Shown here: positions 25,131 to 32,774 of the stretch, one piece after another
Layout of the letters: every line of letters begins with the position of its first letter
Position numbering within the stretch: position 1 is the first letter of the stretch
Source of the DNA: Xanthobacteraceae bacterium
GTDB lineage: Bacteria; Pseudomonadota; Alphaproteobacteria; Rhizobiales; Xanthobacteraceae
Direction: 5' to 3'
Assembly: GCA_022844485.1 (NCBI GenBank)
Contig: JALHLQ010000021.1
Coordinates: forward strand, 1 to 64,000
Length of the DNA: 64,000 nucleotides
Made by a program: the position numbers and the translations under genes
Notes under the pieces: model-generated
Told to the model about the DNA's origin: nothing
Seen by the model: the letters and a program-made list of their open reading frames with translations, nothing else
The model's database searches: none

Positions 25131-26297
25131 TCAGACGATCCCGTGCACGGCCAGGAGCTTTGTCATCCGCGCCGCCGCAAGCTCCGGATCGTGCAGAACG
25201 CGCGCCTTGTCGGCAAGGCGAAAGAGCTCGGCGAGGTGCAGCAGCGAGCGGGCGCTTTCCTGTCCGCCGATCATGACGAAATGATCCTGCAGGCCATTGA
25301 GCCAGGCGAGAAAGACGACGCCGGTCTTGTAGAAGCGCGTCGGCGATTTGAAGATGTGGCGCGAGAGCGGCACGGTCGGCTCGAGGATGCCGTGGAAACC
25401 TTGCAGGTCGCCGGCGGACAGGCGCGCCAGCCCGGCCGCGGCCGCGGGCGCGATAGCGTCGAAAATTCCCAGCAGCGCATCCGAGTAGCCATGCTCGTCA
25501 CCGGCGATCAGTTCGGCATAGTTGAAATCGTCCCCGGTATACATCCGCACGCCAGGCGGCAGGCGCTGGCGCATCGCGATCTCCTTCTCCTTTGACAGGA
25601 GCGAGACCTTGATACCGTCGATCTTCGGCGCGTGCGCATGAAGAATGGCGAGGCAGGTCTCCATCGCCGCCATGTGGTCACGCGCGCCGAAATAGCCTTC
25701 GAGCGCGGGGTCGAACATCTCGCCGAGCCAATGGATCATCACCGGCTCCCTCACTTGGCGCAGGATACGACCGTAAACGCGGGCGTAGTCGTCAGGGCCT
25801 TGGGCCGCCCGGGCAAGCGCGCGGCTCGCCATCACGATCAGGCGTCCGCCCATCGCTTCGACGGCTTCGATCTGCTCCTCATAGGCGCGGATGACCTCGT
25901 CGGTGCCGATCGAACCATTCGGTGCGAGATGGTCGGTGCCGACCCCGCAGCTGATCTTGACGCCGGGCCGTGTTTTCGCCGCTTCCAGCGCGCGGCGGAT
26001 CAGTTCGCGTGCGCCGCTCCAATCAAGCCCCATGCCGCGTTGCGCGGTGTCCATCGCTTCGGCAACGCCGAGGCCAAGGTCCCAAAGGTAATGGCGAAAC
26101 GCGATGGTCTTGTCCCAATCAATCGCCGCATCGAGCCAAGGATCGATGTCGGCGAGCGGATCGGCGACGACATGGGCGGCGGCATAGGCGATGCGGTTGA
26201 ATTTTGGCGCGGCGCCGCGCTTCGGCAATTCGATCGGCTCGCCGGTCGTGTAGTGGTCGATGCGGCGATCCTTGGTTGGGAGCGAAACGGTCGCCAC
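25131..26297 (-). CDS. DUF993 family protein (aldolase-like barrel)
   Basis: The 388-residue protein belongs to the DUF993 family, which is distantly related to dihydrodipicolinate synthase barrels. Conserved runs include AAAHVVADPL, WDKTIAFRHYLWDLGLGVAEAMDTAQRG, ISCGVGTDHLAPNG, MIHWLGEMFDPALEGYFG, GIKVSLL with a Lys at the barrel position used for Schiff bases, and TGDDFNY. No activity is known to me. Start is GTG with TGAGGAGCG. The 10-base gap to the Gfo/Idh gene and 4-base gap to the isomerase show one operon. Confidence 0.85.
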   Translation of the reverse strand: MATVSLPTKDRRIDHYTTGEPIELPKRGAAPKFNRIAYAAAHVVADPLADIDPWLDAAIDWDKTIAFRHYLWDLGLGVAEAMDTAQRGMGLDWSGARELIRRALEAAKTRPGVKISCGVGTDHLAPNGSIGTDEVIRAYEEQIEAVEAMGGRLIVMASRALARAAQGPDDYARVYGRILRQVREPVMIHWLGEMFDPALEGYFGARDHMAAMETCLAILHAHAPKIDGIKVSLLSKEKEIAMRQRLPPGVRMYTGDDFNYAELIAGDEHGYSDALLGIFDAIAPAAAAGLARLSAGDLQGFHGILEPTVPLSRHIFKSPTRFYKTGVVFLAWLNGLQDHFVMIGGQESARSLLHLAELFRLADKARVLHDPELAAARMTKLLAVHGIV

Positions 26298-26307
26298 GAT
26301 GCGCTCC

Positions 26308-27462
26308 TCAGATCTTCAGCTCGGGGACATCGAACCAGCGCCGCTCGGACCAGCTCTTCAGACCGAGCTCAGCGAGTTGGACTCCTTTCGCCCCCTCGAC
26401 GAGGTCGTGATCCCATGGATTGTCGGCGACGACATGCCGGATGAAATCCTCCCACTGAATCTTGAAGCCGTTGTCATAGGCGACGGTGTCGGGCACCTCC
26501 TGCCACTGGTCGAAGAAATTCATCGTTTGCGGCTGATCCGGATTCCAGACCGGGCGCGGCGTGTTCACGCGGCTTTGCGTCCAGCAGCGTGTCAGGCCGG
26601 CGACCGCCGAGCCATGGGTGCCGTCCACCTGAAAGGTGACGAGGTCGTCGCGGCGAAGACGGACCGCCCATGATGAATTGATGTGCGCAATGACGCCGCC
26701 CTCGAGCTGGAAGGTGGCATAAGCCGCATCATCGGTGTCCGCCTTGTACTTGCGGCCGGCTTCGTCCACGCGCTCTGGAATGTGGGTCGCGCCAAGGCAG
26801 CTCACCGCCTTGACCCGGCCGAAAAGATGATCGAGCACGTAGCGCCAGTGGCAGAGCATATCGAGAATGATGCCGCCGCCCTCGGCCTTCTTGTAGTTCC
26901 AGCTCGGCCGTTGCGCCGGTGTGCCCCAATCGCCTTCGAACACCCAGTAGCCGAACTCGCCGCGAATGGAGAGCAGGCGCCCGAAGAATCCGGCCTCGCG
27001 CAGCATCCTGATCTTGCGCAGGCCGGGCAGAAACAGCTTGTCCTGCACGACGCCGTTCCGGATCTGTTTTGCCTTGGCAAGCTTCGCCACGGCGACCGCC
27101 TTGTCGAGCGTGTCGGCGATCGGCTTCTCGCAATAGACATGTTTGCCGGCCTCGATCGCACGTGCCACGAGATCGGCGCGCATCTGGGTCGTTGCCGCGT
27201 CGAAGAACACCGTATCGCTCGGATTTCGCAAGGCCGCTGCAAGATCGTCCGTCGAGCGCTCGATCCCGAACTGGCGCGCGAGCGCCGCCACTTTCTCGGC
27301 GTTGCGGCCGACCAGAATCGGATCGGGCATGACGCGGTCGCCGTTTGCGAGCGCGACCCCGCCCTCCTTTCGGATGGCGACAATGGAGCGCATGAGATGC
27401 TGGTTGAGCCCCATTCGCCCGGTCACGCCGTGCATGATGATCCCGAGACGATGAGTGGCCAA
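26308..27462 (-). CDS. Gfo/Idh/MocA-family oxidoreductase
   Basis: The 384-residue NAD(P)-dependent dehydrogenase has an N-terminal Rossmann part (GIIMHGVTGRMG at 7-18, with FFDAATTQMRADLV and the EKP motif VYCEKPIAD near 110) and a C-terminal substrate domain with GGGIILDMLCHWRYVLDHLFG. Members oxidise sugars or cyclitols. The start is TTG with GGGAGCGA upstream. It is first in the unit with DUF993 and the isomerase, suggesting oxidation, then barrel chemistry, on one sugar. Confidence 0.88.
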   Translation of the reverse strand: MATHRLGIIMHGVTGRMGLNQHLMRSIVAIRKEGGVALANGDRVMPDPILVGRNAEKVAALARQFGIERSTDDLAAALRNPSDTVFFDAATTQMRADLVARAIEAGKHVYCEKPIADTLDKAVAVAKLAKAKQIRNGVVQDKLFLPGLRKIRMLREAGFFGRLLSIRGEFGYWVFEGDWGTPAQRPSWNYKKAEGGGIILDMLCHWRYVLDHLFGRVKAVSCLGATHIPERVDEAGRKYKADTDDAAYATFQLEGGVIAHINSSWAVRLRRDDLVTFQVDGTHGSAVAGLTRCWTQSRVNTPRPVWNPDQPQTMNFFDQWQEVPDTVAYDNGFKIQWEDFIRHVVADNPWDHDLVEGAKGVQLAELGLKSWSERRWFDVPELKI

Positions 27463-27548
27463 ATTTCGCTCCCGTTCTTGTTGTCGCGCCGCGGCAATGC
27501 ATCATGGCCCAATCGCAAGCGTCAAGTCCGATGCTTGCCTCGCCGCGC

Positions 27549-28922
27549 TCAATGCCGGGGATCTTGGCGGCTCGGCGATGCTTGGATCGCGCTTGCCCGC
27601 GCCTGCAGCACGTACCTGAAGCCGGATGGGGCATAGTCGAAGGCGATATGGTCGCTGAACTGCCGTGCCGCCGAGTCGAGGATCGTGGTGCCGAAGCCTT
27701 TGCGGCCGGAAGCGTTCACGGGAGGCCCGTTGGTTTCCCGCCAGCGGAAAGTGAACAGGTCCTCCTCCTGAACGGCCTCGATGCTGCACTCCACCTCCAC
27801 ACGGCCGGCAGGCGTCGAAAGGGCGCCGTACTTGGCTGCGTTGATCGCGAGTTCATGGACGATGAGGGCGAATCCTTGCGCCGCGCTCGGAGAGAGCATC
27901 ATGTCGCAGCCGCCGATCCCGATGCGATTGGAAAAGATGTCGAGCTCACGTTTGACGATCTCGTGCAGCGACGCGCCCTCCCAGGAGGATTCCGTCAGCG
28001 TCGTGTAGGTTTCAGACAATGCCCGAAGCCGCCCGATGAGAATGTCGCGAATCTCGCGCGCGGCTCGGTCGCTATCAAGACTGCGGCTCGTGATCGACTG
28101 AATCACGGCGAAGAGATTCTGCGTGCGATGATGAAGCTCACCGATCAGGAGTTTCTGCCTCTCCTCGGCGCGCTTGCGCTCGGTGATGTCGACGACGGTC
28201 GCGAGAACCGCGCGGCCAGCCGAGGTCCGCACCGCATTCAGGCCGATCTCGACGGGAAACTCGCTGCCGTCCTTGCGCCGCCCCCGAAGGTCGCGGCCGG
28301 CTCCCATGAGCCGGGTCTGCGGATCCGCCAGGAAATTCGCGCGCAGGCCCGCATGATGGCTCTGCACGGATGTGGGGACAAGAACCTCGACGCTTCTCCC
28401 GACCAATTCGTCGCGGCTGTAACCAAACAGATGCTGCAGCACGGCGTTCACGAATGTCATGCGCCCTTGCTCGTTGACGGCGAGAATCCCGCTCGGGACC
28501 GCGTCAACGATCTGCCGCGTGTACTGCTGCTGCGTGAAGATCTTGTCGACGACGGCGTTGAGGAGAGAAATCAACATGACGTTGATGGCCGCCACGCTCA
28601 GAAACAGCGCCAGCGAAGCTAGGCTCGCGGGCGTCAGCGCGAACGACCAGTAGGGCGGCAGGAAGAAGTAGCTTGCGATCAATGCGGAGGTCGCCGTCGC
28701 GACGACGCCGGGACCGAGGCCGCCGACGAAAGTCGAAAGAATGATCGCCGGGTAGAAGGTGATGAAGGCGATCCCATCAATGATGACGCCCGCCAGCATC
28801 CATCGCATCCAGCCGGCCAGAACCGGCGAAAGAACCGCAATGGCGTAGCCGGCGAGCGGGTACACGCGTAGCTTTTGGAGCCGGGAGAGCGGTCCCTGCT
28901 CCGACAAAGATTGAAACGGCAT
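27549..28922 (-). CDS. HWE-family sensor histidine kinase with membrane and PAS domains
   Basis: The 457-residue protein has an N-terminal four-helix membrane module of the DUF4118 type (about 25-120), a PAS domain (about 137-255, including FGYSRDELVGRSVEVLVP) and an HWE kinase core. The H-box is ELHHRTQNLFAV, the N-box HELAINAAKYGAL and the signature W-x-E is in FRWRET. HWE kinases in Rhizobiales often feed general stress or light/redox responses. No response regulator is adjacent. Confidence 0.9.
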   Translation of the reverse strand: MPFQSLSEQGPLSRLQKLRVYPLAGYAIAVLSPVLAGWMRWMLAGVIIDGIAFITFYPAIILSTFVGGLGPGVVATATSALIASYFFLPPYWSFALTPASLASLALFLSVAAINVMLISLLNAVVDKIFTQQQYTRQIVDAVPSGILAVNEQGRMTFVNAVLQHLFGYSRDELVGRSVEVLVPTSVQSHHAGLRANFLADPQTRLMGAGRDLRGRRKDGSEFPVEIGLNAVRTSAGRAVLATVVDITERKRAEERQKLLIGELHHRTQNLFAVIQSITSRSLDSDRAAREIRDILIGRLRALSETYTTLTESSWEGASLHEIVKRELDIFSNRIGIGGCDMMLSPSAAQGFALIVHELAINAAKYGALSTPAGRVEVECSIEAVQEEDLFTFRWRETNGPPVNASGRKGFGTTILDSAARQFSDHIAFDYAPSGFRYVLQARASAIQASPSRQDPRH

Positions 28923-28999
28923 GCTCACCTCGGGGGTTCAGGTGAGATTGATGCGGAAGATATAACCCGCCGGGCCACACGCGCCTACCTGGAAATTCG

Positions 29000-30358
29000 T
29001 TACGTTCGGATGTTCGGGCGGGCGAAAGCGGCTTCCATTTCGCGCCTGATGCGGACGGCGAAATCGTTCGGATCGTAATCGACATCCGACCATTTCAAGC
29101 GCCCGCCTTGCGGAACGTCGCGCTTGAGTTTGACATTGTGCGCAAGCCCGAGCGGCAGGAACCCTTCCTGTAGCGATGTCTCGGCCGGGGTCTGCTTGCC
29201 CCAGACGCAGTAGCCGCCTTCGCCGTCGAGCATCTCCCCGGCCTTCAAGGCGCGCTTGGCCGTGGCGACGACGTCGGAGCGGAATCCGGTCGCCGAGCCG
29301 GTCGGCTCCCTGCGCAGGGCCGCGCAGGCGACGGAAATCCCAAGCTCGAGCCCGATCATATGAGTGGGGCGATAGAGCGCGATGTGATCGAAAGTCTCGT
29401 CCGGGAGCATGTGGTACTCCTCGGCGCAATGGCGCACGTAATCGTGGCCGCTCTTTACGACGACGTAGGTGCCCATCTGAAGGTGGTTCGGCACCGGCGC
29501 GCCGTCACGGTAAAGCGAGGAGACGACCTCCGTCGTGCCGGACATCGCGAGCGCGCCGCCGTCCGCCTTCGGCTTGCAGATTTTCGCGAGATCATAGACG
29601 GAGGCGGGCGGAAAACTGAGCCCGTCGGGCTGCGGCGCGAGGCCCGTCGCGTTGCACACGGCGGTCATCTCGATTCCGGACTTGGTCCCGTCGATGAAGG
29701 AGTTGAACATTTTCGGGTTCATGCCGCCGCGCCGGGCCTTTTCCGGCGTGATGCCGAAATTTCCCCATACGGTGTCGGGCGTCGACTGGTGAAAGCCCGG
29801 GTGATAGCGGGTGCCCTTGCCCGCGGACACGACATCGAATCCGCAGGCGCGGGCCCAATCAACATGCTCGCAAATCAGCGCCGGCTGATCGCCCCAGGCC
29901 AGGCTGTAGACCACGCCCGCGGCGCGCGCGCGCTGCGCCAGCAGCGGACCGGCGACGACGTCGGCCTCGACATTCACCATGACGATATGCTTGCCGTGCT
30001 CGACCGTCTTCAGCGCGTAGCGGATGCCGGCCTTGGGATCGCCGGTCGCCTCGATCATCACCTCGATATCCGGGAAGGCAATCATGGCATCGGCATCGGC
30101 CGTGATATGTGTGCGGCCCCTCCGCAGGGCATCGCCGAGCGAGGCTGCGCCATAGCGCTGATCGTCATCCCAGCCCGAGGCGCGAAGCGCCTGCCTGGCG
30201 CGGTCAGGATCGAGGTCGGCAAGGCCGACCAGATGCATGCCGCGCGTGCGGCGGACCTGCGCCAGAAACATGGTGCCGAACTTGCCGGCGCCGATCAGGC
30301 CGACGGTGACAGGGCGCGCGGCGGCTTCGCGCTCGAGCAGCATGGCATGCAGATTCAT
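29000..30358 (-). CDS. NAD(P)-dependent oxidoreductase with C-terminal SAF domain
   Basis: The 452-residue protein starts with a Rossmann fold (GLIGAGKFG at 20-28) similar to homoserine dehydrogenase, with MIEATGDPKAGIRYALKTVEHGKHIVMVNVEAD. It ends with a SAF-type domain (about 375-450, GKQTPAETSLQEGFLPLGLAHNVKLKRDV onward). Related proteins act on branched or uncommon sugar acids and polyols, but the substrate of this one is unknown. The frame is open upstream; the ATG at 30358 begins the family N-terminus. It may join the neighbouring catabolic genes. Confidence 0.83.
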   Translation of the reverse strand: MNLHAMLLEREAAARPVTVGLIGAGKFGTMFLAQVRRTRGMHLVGLADLDPDRARQALRASGWDDDQRYGAASLGDALRRGRTHITADADAMIAFPDIEVMIEATGDPKAGIRYALKTVEHGKHIVMVNVEADVVAGPLLAQRARAAGVVYSLAWGDQPALICEHVDWARACGFDVVSAGKGTRYHPGFHQSTPDTVWGNFGITPEKARRGGMNPKMFNSFIDGTKSGIEMTAVCNATGLAPQPDGLSFPPASVYDLAKICKPKADGGALAMSGTTEVVSSLYRDGAPVPNHLQMGTYVVVKSGHDYVRHCAEEYHMLPDETFDHIALYRPTHMIGLELGISVACAALRREPTGSATGFRSDVVATAKRALKAGEMLDGEGGYCVWGKQTPAETSLQEGFLPLGLAHNVKLKRDVPQGGRLKWSDVDYDPNDFAVRIRREMEAAFARPNIRT

Positions 30359-30445
30359 CGCTCGTCCCGTGTCGTGAGATCGCCGGATCGAAACACAGGA
30401 TGGCGCGCGCCACAAGCGCGCAAGCCCCTCGCCTACGTTCCGCGC

Positions 30446-30973
30446 CTATTGGCACATCGCGCGCGTCACGAAGGACTCATCGGTGCATTCGGAGGGGTTC
30501 GCCTGGCGGCCGGACAGCCAGACTTGCGCCGGACACTTCTGGGCCGTGCTGACGTCGAGGCTGCGTCCCTGCTCGAAACCTTTGGTCCGGCAAAGCGCCG
30601 CAACGGCATTGCGGCAGTCCGGTGCGCCATTCGGCGCCGTCTCGCATCGCTCGCGTCCGATCACGACCGTGGCGACCGGGATCTTGGTGACTGCCCCGGC
30701 CGCGTCCTTGGCGATGCCTGTCGCCTGACCGCCGAATGTCTCGAACTGATCGCGTGTGCCCTTCAAGGTCGACTGAAGGCCGGCAAGGGAGTCGTCGAAC
30801 CAGCGTCCGATCGTGCCGAAGAACCCGCCTTGGCGCGGGCCGCCTCCGCCGACGGCCTCATTCGCGCTCGGAGCGGCGGGCGGTTGCTCCTGCGCCGCAA
30901 TCGGCGCGACCGCAAGCGCCAGCATCAAGCCGAGACCCAGACCAGCCGCGATGCCCCTTCGATTCACACCCAT
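30446..30973 (-). CDS. Secreted six-cysteine protein of unknown function
   Basis: The 175-residue protein has a signal peptide (1-27, ending IAAQ), a Pro/Gly-rich linker, a GGFFGTIGRWFDDSLAGLQ amphipathic segment and a C-terminal part with six cysteines (RERCE, PDCR, ALCR, QKCPA, SECTD, AMCQ), probably three disulfides. Similar hypothetical proteins occur widely in Rhizobiales. A periplasmic location is inferred from the signal; no function is known. Confidence 0.75.
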   Translation of the reverse strand: MGVNRRGIAAGLGLGLMLALAVAPIAAQEQPPAAPSANEAVGGGGPRQGGFFGTIGRWFDDSLAGLQSTLKGTRDQFETFGGQATGIAKDAAGAVTKIPVATVVIGRERCETAPNGAPDCRNAVAALCRTKGFEQGRSLDVSTAQKCPAQVWLSGRQANPSECTDESFVTRAMCQ

Positions 30974-31032
30974 GACTCCTCCCGTTCAACAATGGGTCCA
31001 GTTGCGTGCGCTGGCAAGAGGCACGAGGAGGT

Positions 31033-31614
31033 TCAAAAAAGATAGATTGCCGCGATGATTCCGCCGACAAAAAGGACGAGAAACACCGTCGACCAGAATT
31101 CGAAGCGCTCCTCGATCATCTTGCGCGCGCGCTGGCCATAGCGGTTCAGCACAAAGGCAACGGCAAAGAAACGCGCGCCGCGAGTGACGATCGACAGGAC
31201 GACGAACAAGAAAAAGTCATAGCCGGCGAAGCCGGACGTGATGGTCACGATCTTGTAGGGGATCGGCGTCAGGCCTTTGATCAGGATGATCAACGAGCCC
31301 CACTGCGCATAGGCTTCGCGGAACGCTTCGACCTTGTCGCCATAGCCGTATAGCGAGATCACCCAACGGCCAACCGAATCATAAAGCAGGGCGCCGATCG
31401 TGTAGCCAAGCACCCCGCCGAGCACCGATGTCCACGTGCACAGCAAGGCGTAGCTGTATGCCCGGTCCGGCCGCGCCAGCGACATCGGGATGAGCATGGC
31501 GTCCGGCGGAACCGGAAATACCGAGCTTTCTGTGAAGGAAACGGCGCCCAGCGTCCAGGACGCGTAGGGTTTCCCGGCGGCCGCGATCACGCGATCATAG
31601 AGACTGCGCAGCAT
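31033..31614 (-). CDS. YqaA/DedA-type membrane protein
   Basis: The 193-residue membrane protein has the SNARE-associated/VTT pattern: SFTESSVFPVPPDAMLIPM near the N-terminus, GGVLGYTIGALLYDSVG, and GLTPIPYKIVTITSGFAGYDFFLF. Proteins of this group help lipid or ion handling at the inner membrane. There is no linked gene to refine the role. Confidence 0.88.
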   Translation of the reverse strand: MLRSLYDRVIAAAGKPYASWTLGAVSFTESSVFPVPPDAMLIPMSLARPDRAYSYALLCTWTSVLGGVLGYTIGALLYDSVGRWVISLYGYGDKVEAFREAYAQWGSLIILIKGLTPIPYKIVTITSGFAGYDFFLFVVLSIVTRGARFFAVAFVLNRYGQRARKMIEERFEFWSTVFLVLFVGGIIAAIYLF

Positions 31615-31707
31615 GGGCCTTGCTTAGCGGTGAGCGGCGCGCTTGTCCACGAACGCTCTGCCGCGCTGTGTCGCAAGCGCCTTCGTGCAAGCGCGCGTCA
31701 ACAGCCG

Positions 31708-32040
31708 CTATGAGCGATTTGCGGCCGCCTTTTTGGGCACTTTCTCGGCAATGCCGAGCAGACGCTCCCGCCGCTGCATCTCCTCCCAGACATCCTGCGG
31801 TTCCACGCGAGCCGCCACCCAGAGCACAACCAGATTGTAGAGGAGATCGGCGCTCTCGCGCACCATGGCCTCGCGGTCTCCGTGCATCGCCTCGATCACG
31901 ACTTCGACCGCCTCTTCGGCCATCTTCTTGGCGGTCTTATTCCGCCCCGAACGCAACAGCTTCGCGGTTCGCGAAAACTCGGGATCGCCGTCCCTCGCGG
32001 AAAGAACAGCTTCGTACAGACGGGCGAGCGGGTCATTCAT
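31708..32040 (-). CDS. hisE: Phosphoribosyl-ATP diphosphatase
   Basis: The 110-residue all-helical MazG-like enzyme hydrolyses phosphoribosyl-ATP in histidine synthesis. The metal site is visible in KKMAEEAVEVVIEA and ESADLLYNLVVLW. Length matches stand-alone HisE. It lies alone here, away from the other his genes that usually surround it in this group. Confidence 0.92.
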   Translation of the reverse strand: MNDPLARLYEAVLSARDGDPEFSRTAKLLRSGRNKTAKKMAEEAVEVVIEAMHGDREAMVRESADLLYNLVVLWVAARVEPQDVWEEMQRRERLLGIAEKVPKKAAANRS

Positions 32041-32159
32041 TCCGGGATCACCAAAAAGGCGAGGCTATGAAACTGGGATGTACAGAGAGTTAAGACCTAA
32101 GGCTTCCGGCGTCTGCCGGATGCGCGTGCACATCTTTACCTTCACCACGCAACAAACAC

Positions 32160-32187
32160 ATCGGGCGCGGCTTGCGCCGCGCCCGAT
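32160..32187 (-). terminator. Hairpin after the Gly/Tyr-rich protein gene
   Basis: A perfect 12-base stem pairs ATCGGGCGCGGC with GCCGCGCCCGAT around a TTGC loop. On the minus strand it is followed by TGTGTTTGTTG. It lies 25 bases after the stop of the gene that ends at 32213. Confidence 0.8.
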
Positions 32188-32212
32188 GCTCATGCCCTTA
32201 TCCGTGACACCG

Positions 32213-32611
32213 TCACCAATAGTGCCGCGGGTGATAGTAGGGCTTGTACGAGTAGCGGTAATAGCCCGGATGGTAGCCGTAGCCGCCATAGTACCCGCCG
32301 CCATAGTAGGGATAGCCGCCGTAGCCGCCGTAATAGTGGCGCCGGTAGTGACGGCGCTCACGGCTGGCGGCCGCGATGGTGGCAATCGTCCCAAGCGTCA
32401 GCCCGAACATGGCGAGGGCCGCGGCATCATTGCGGCGGTGCCCGTAATAATGGCGCCGATGCTTCGAACTCAGCTCGATCGAGTCGCCCGGCGCCGCCGC
32501 CGCCGGCGCCTTCGCCTGTGGTGCCGCCATTGCCGGACGCAGATCAACGCTTGTGAGCGTCACCGCCGCGGCAATCGCGACAGAAAGGAAGCGTGAAGTC
32601 AGTCGCAACAT
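32213..32611 (-). CDS. Secreted Gly/Tyr-rich protein
   Basis: The 132-residue protein has a signal peptide (1-30, ending AMAA), a short hydrophobic patch (AALAMFGLTLGTIATIAA, about 62-82) and a C-terminal half made of Tyr, Gly, His and Arg (GGYGGYPYYGGGYYGGYGYH). Such low-complexity tails are common in rhizobial envelope proteins and may bind metal or polymer. AAGGAG lies before the ATG at 32611; the frame stays open further upstream without a ribosome site. Confidence 0.8.
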   Translation of the reverse strand: MLRLTSRFLSVAIAAAVTLTSVDLRPAMAAPQAKAPAAAAPGDSIELSSKHRRHYYGHRRNDAAALAMFGLTLGTIATIAAASRERRHYRRHYYGGYGGYPYYGGGYYGGYGYHPGYYRYSYKPYYHPRHYW

Positions 32612-32774
32612 CTTCTTTCTCCTTACCGAAACGCCAACCGGCCGATAATGGCGGATGAGGTCCCGACATCGGTGCAGCCTGTGATCAGCCCGCTGAATGG
32701 GGCTTGAACGAAACGTGTTGCTTTTGTGAACGAGTTCGCGCCGGCCTGGTTCCGGAAGGCGTCGCGCTGAACAT

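Noticed and set aside
29360-31045. 561-residue plus-strand frame opposite the SAF oxidoreductase and six-cysteine protein
   Set aside because: It spans two real genes and their gap, with no recognisable fold.
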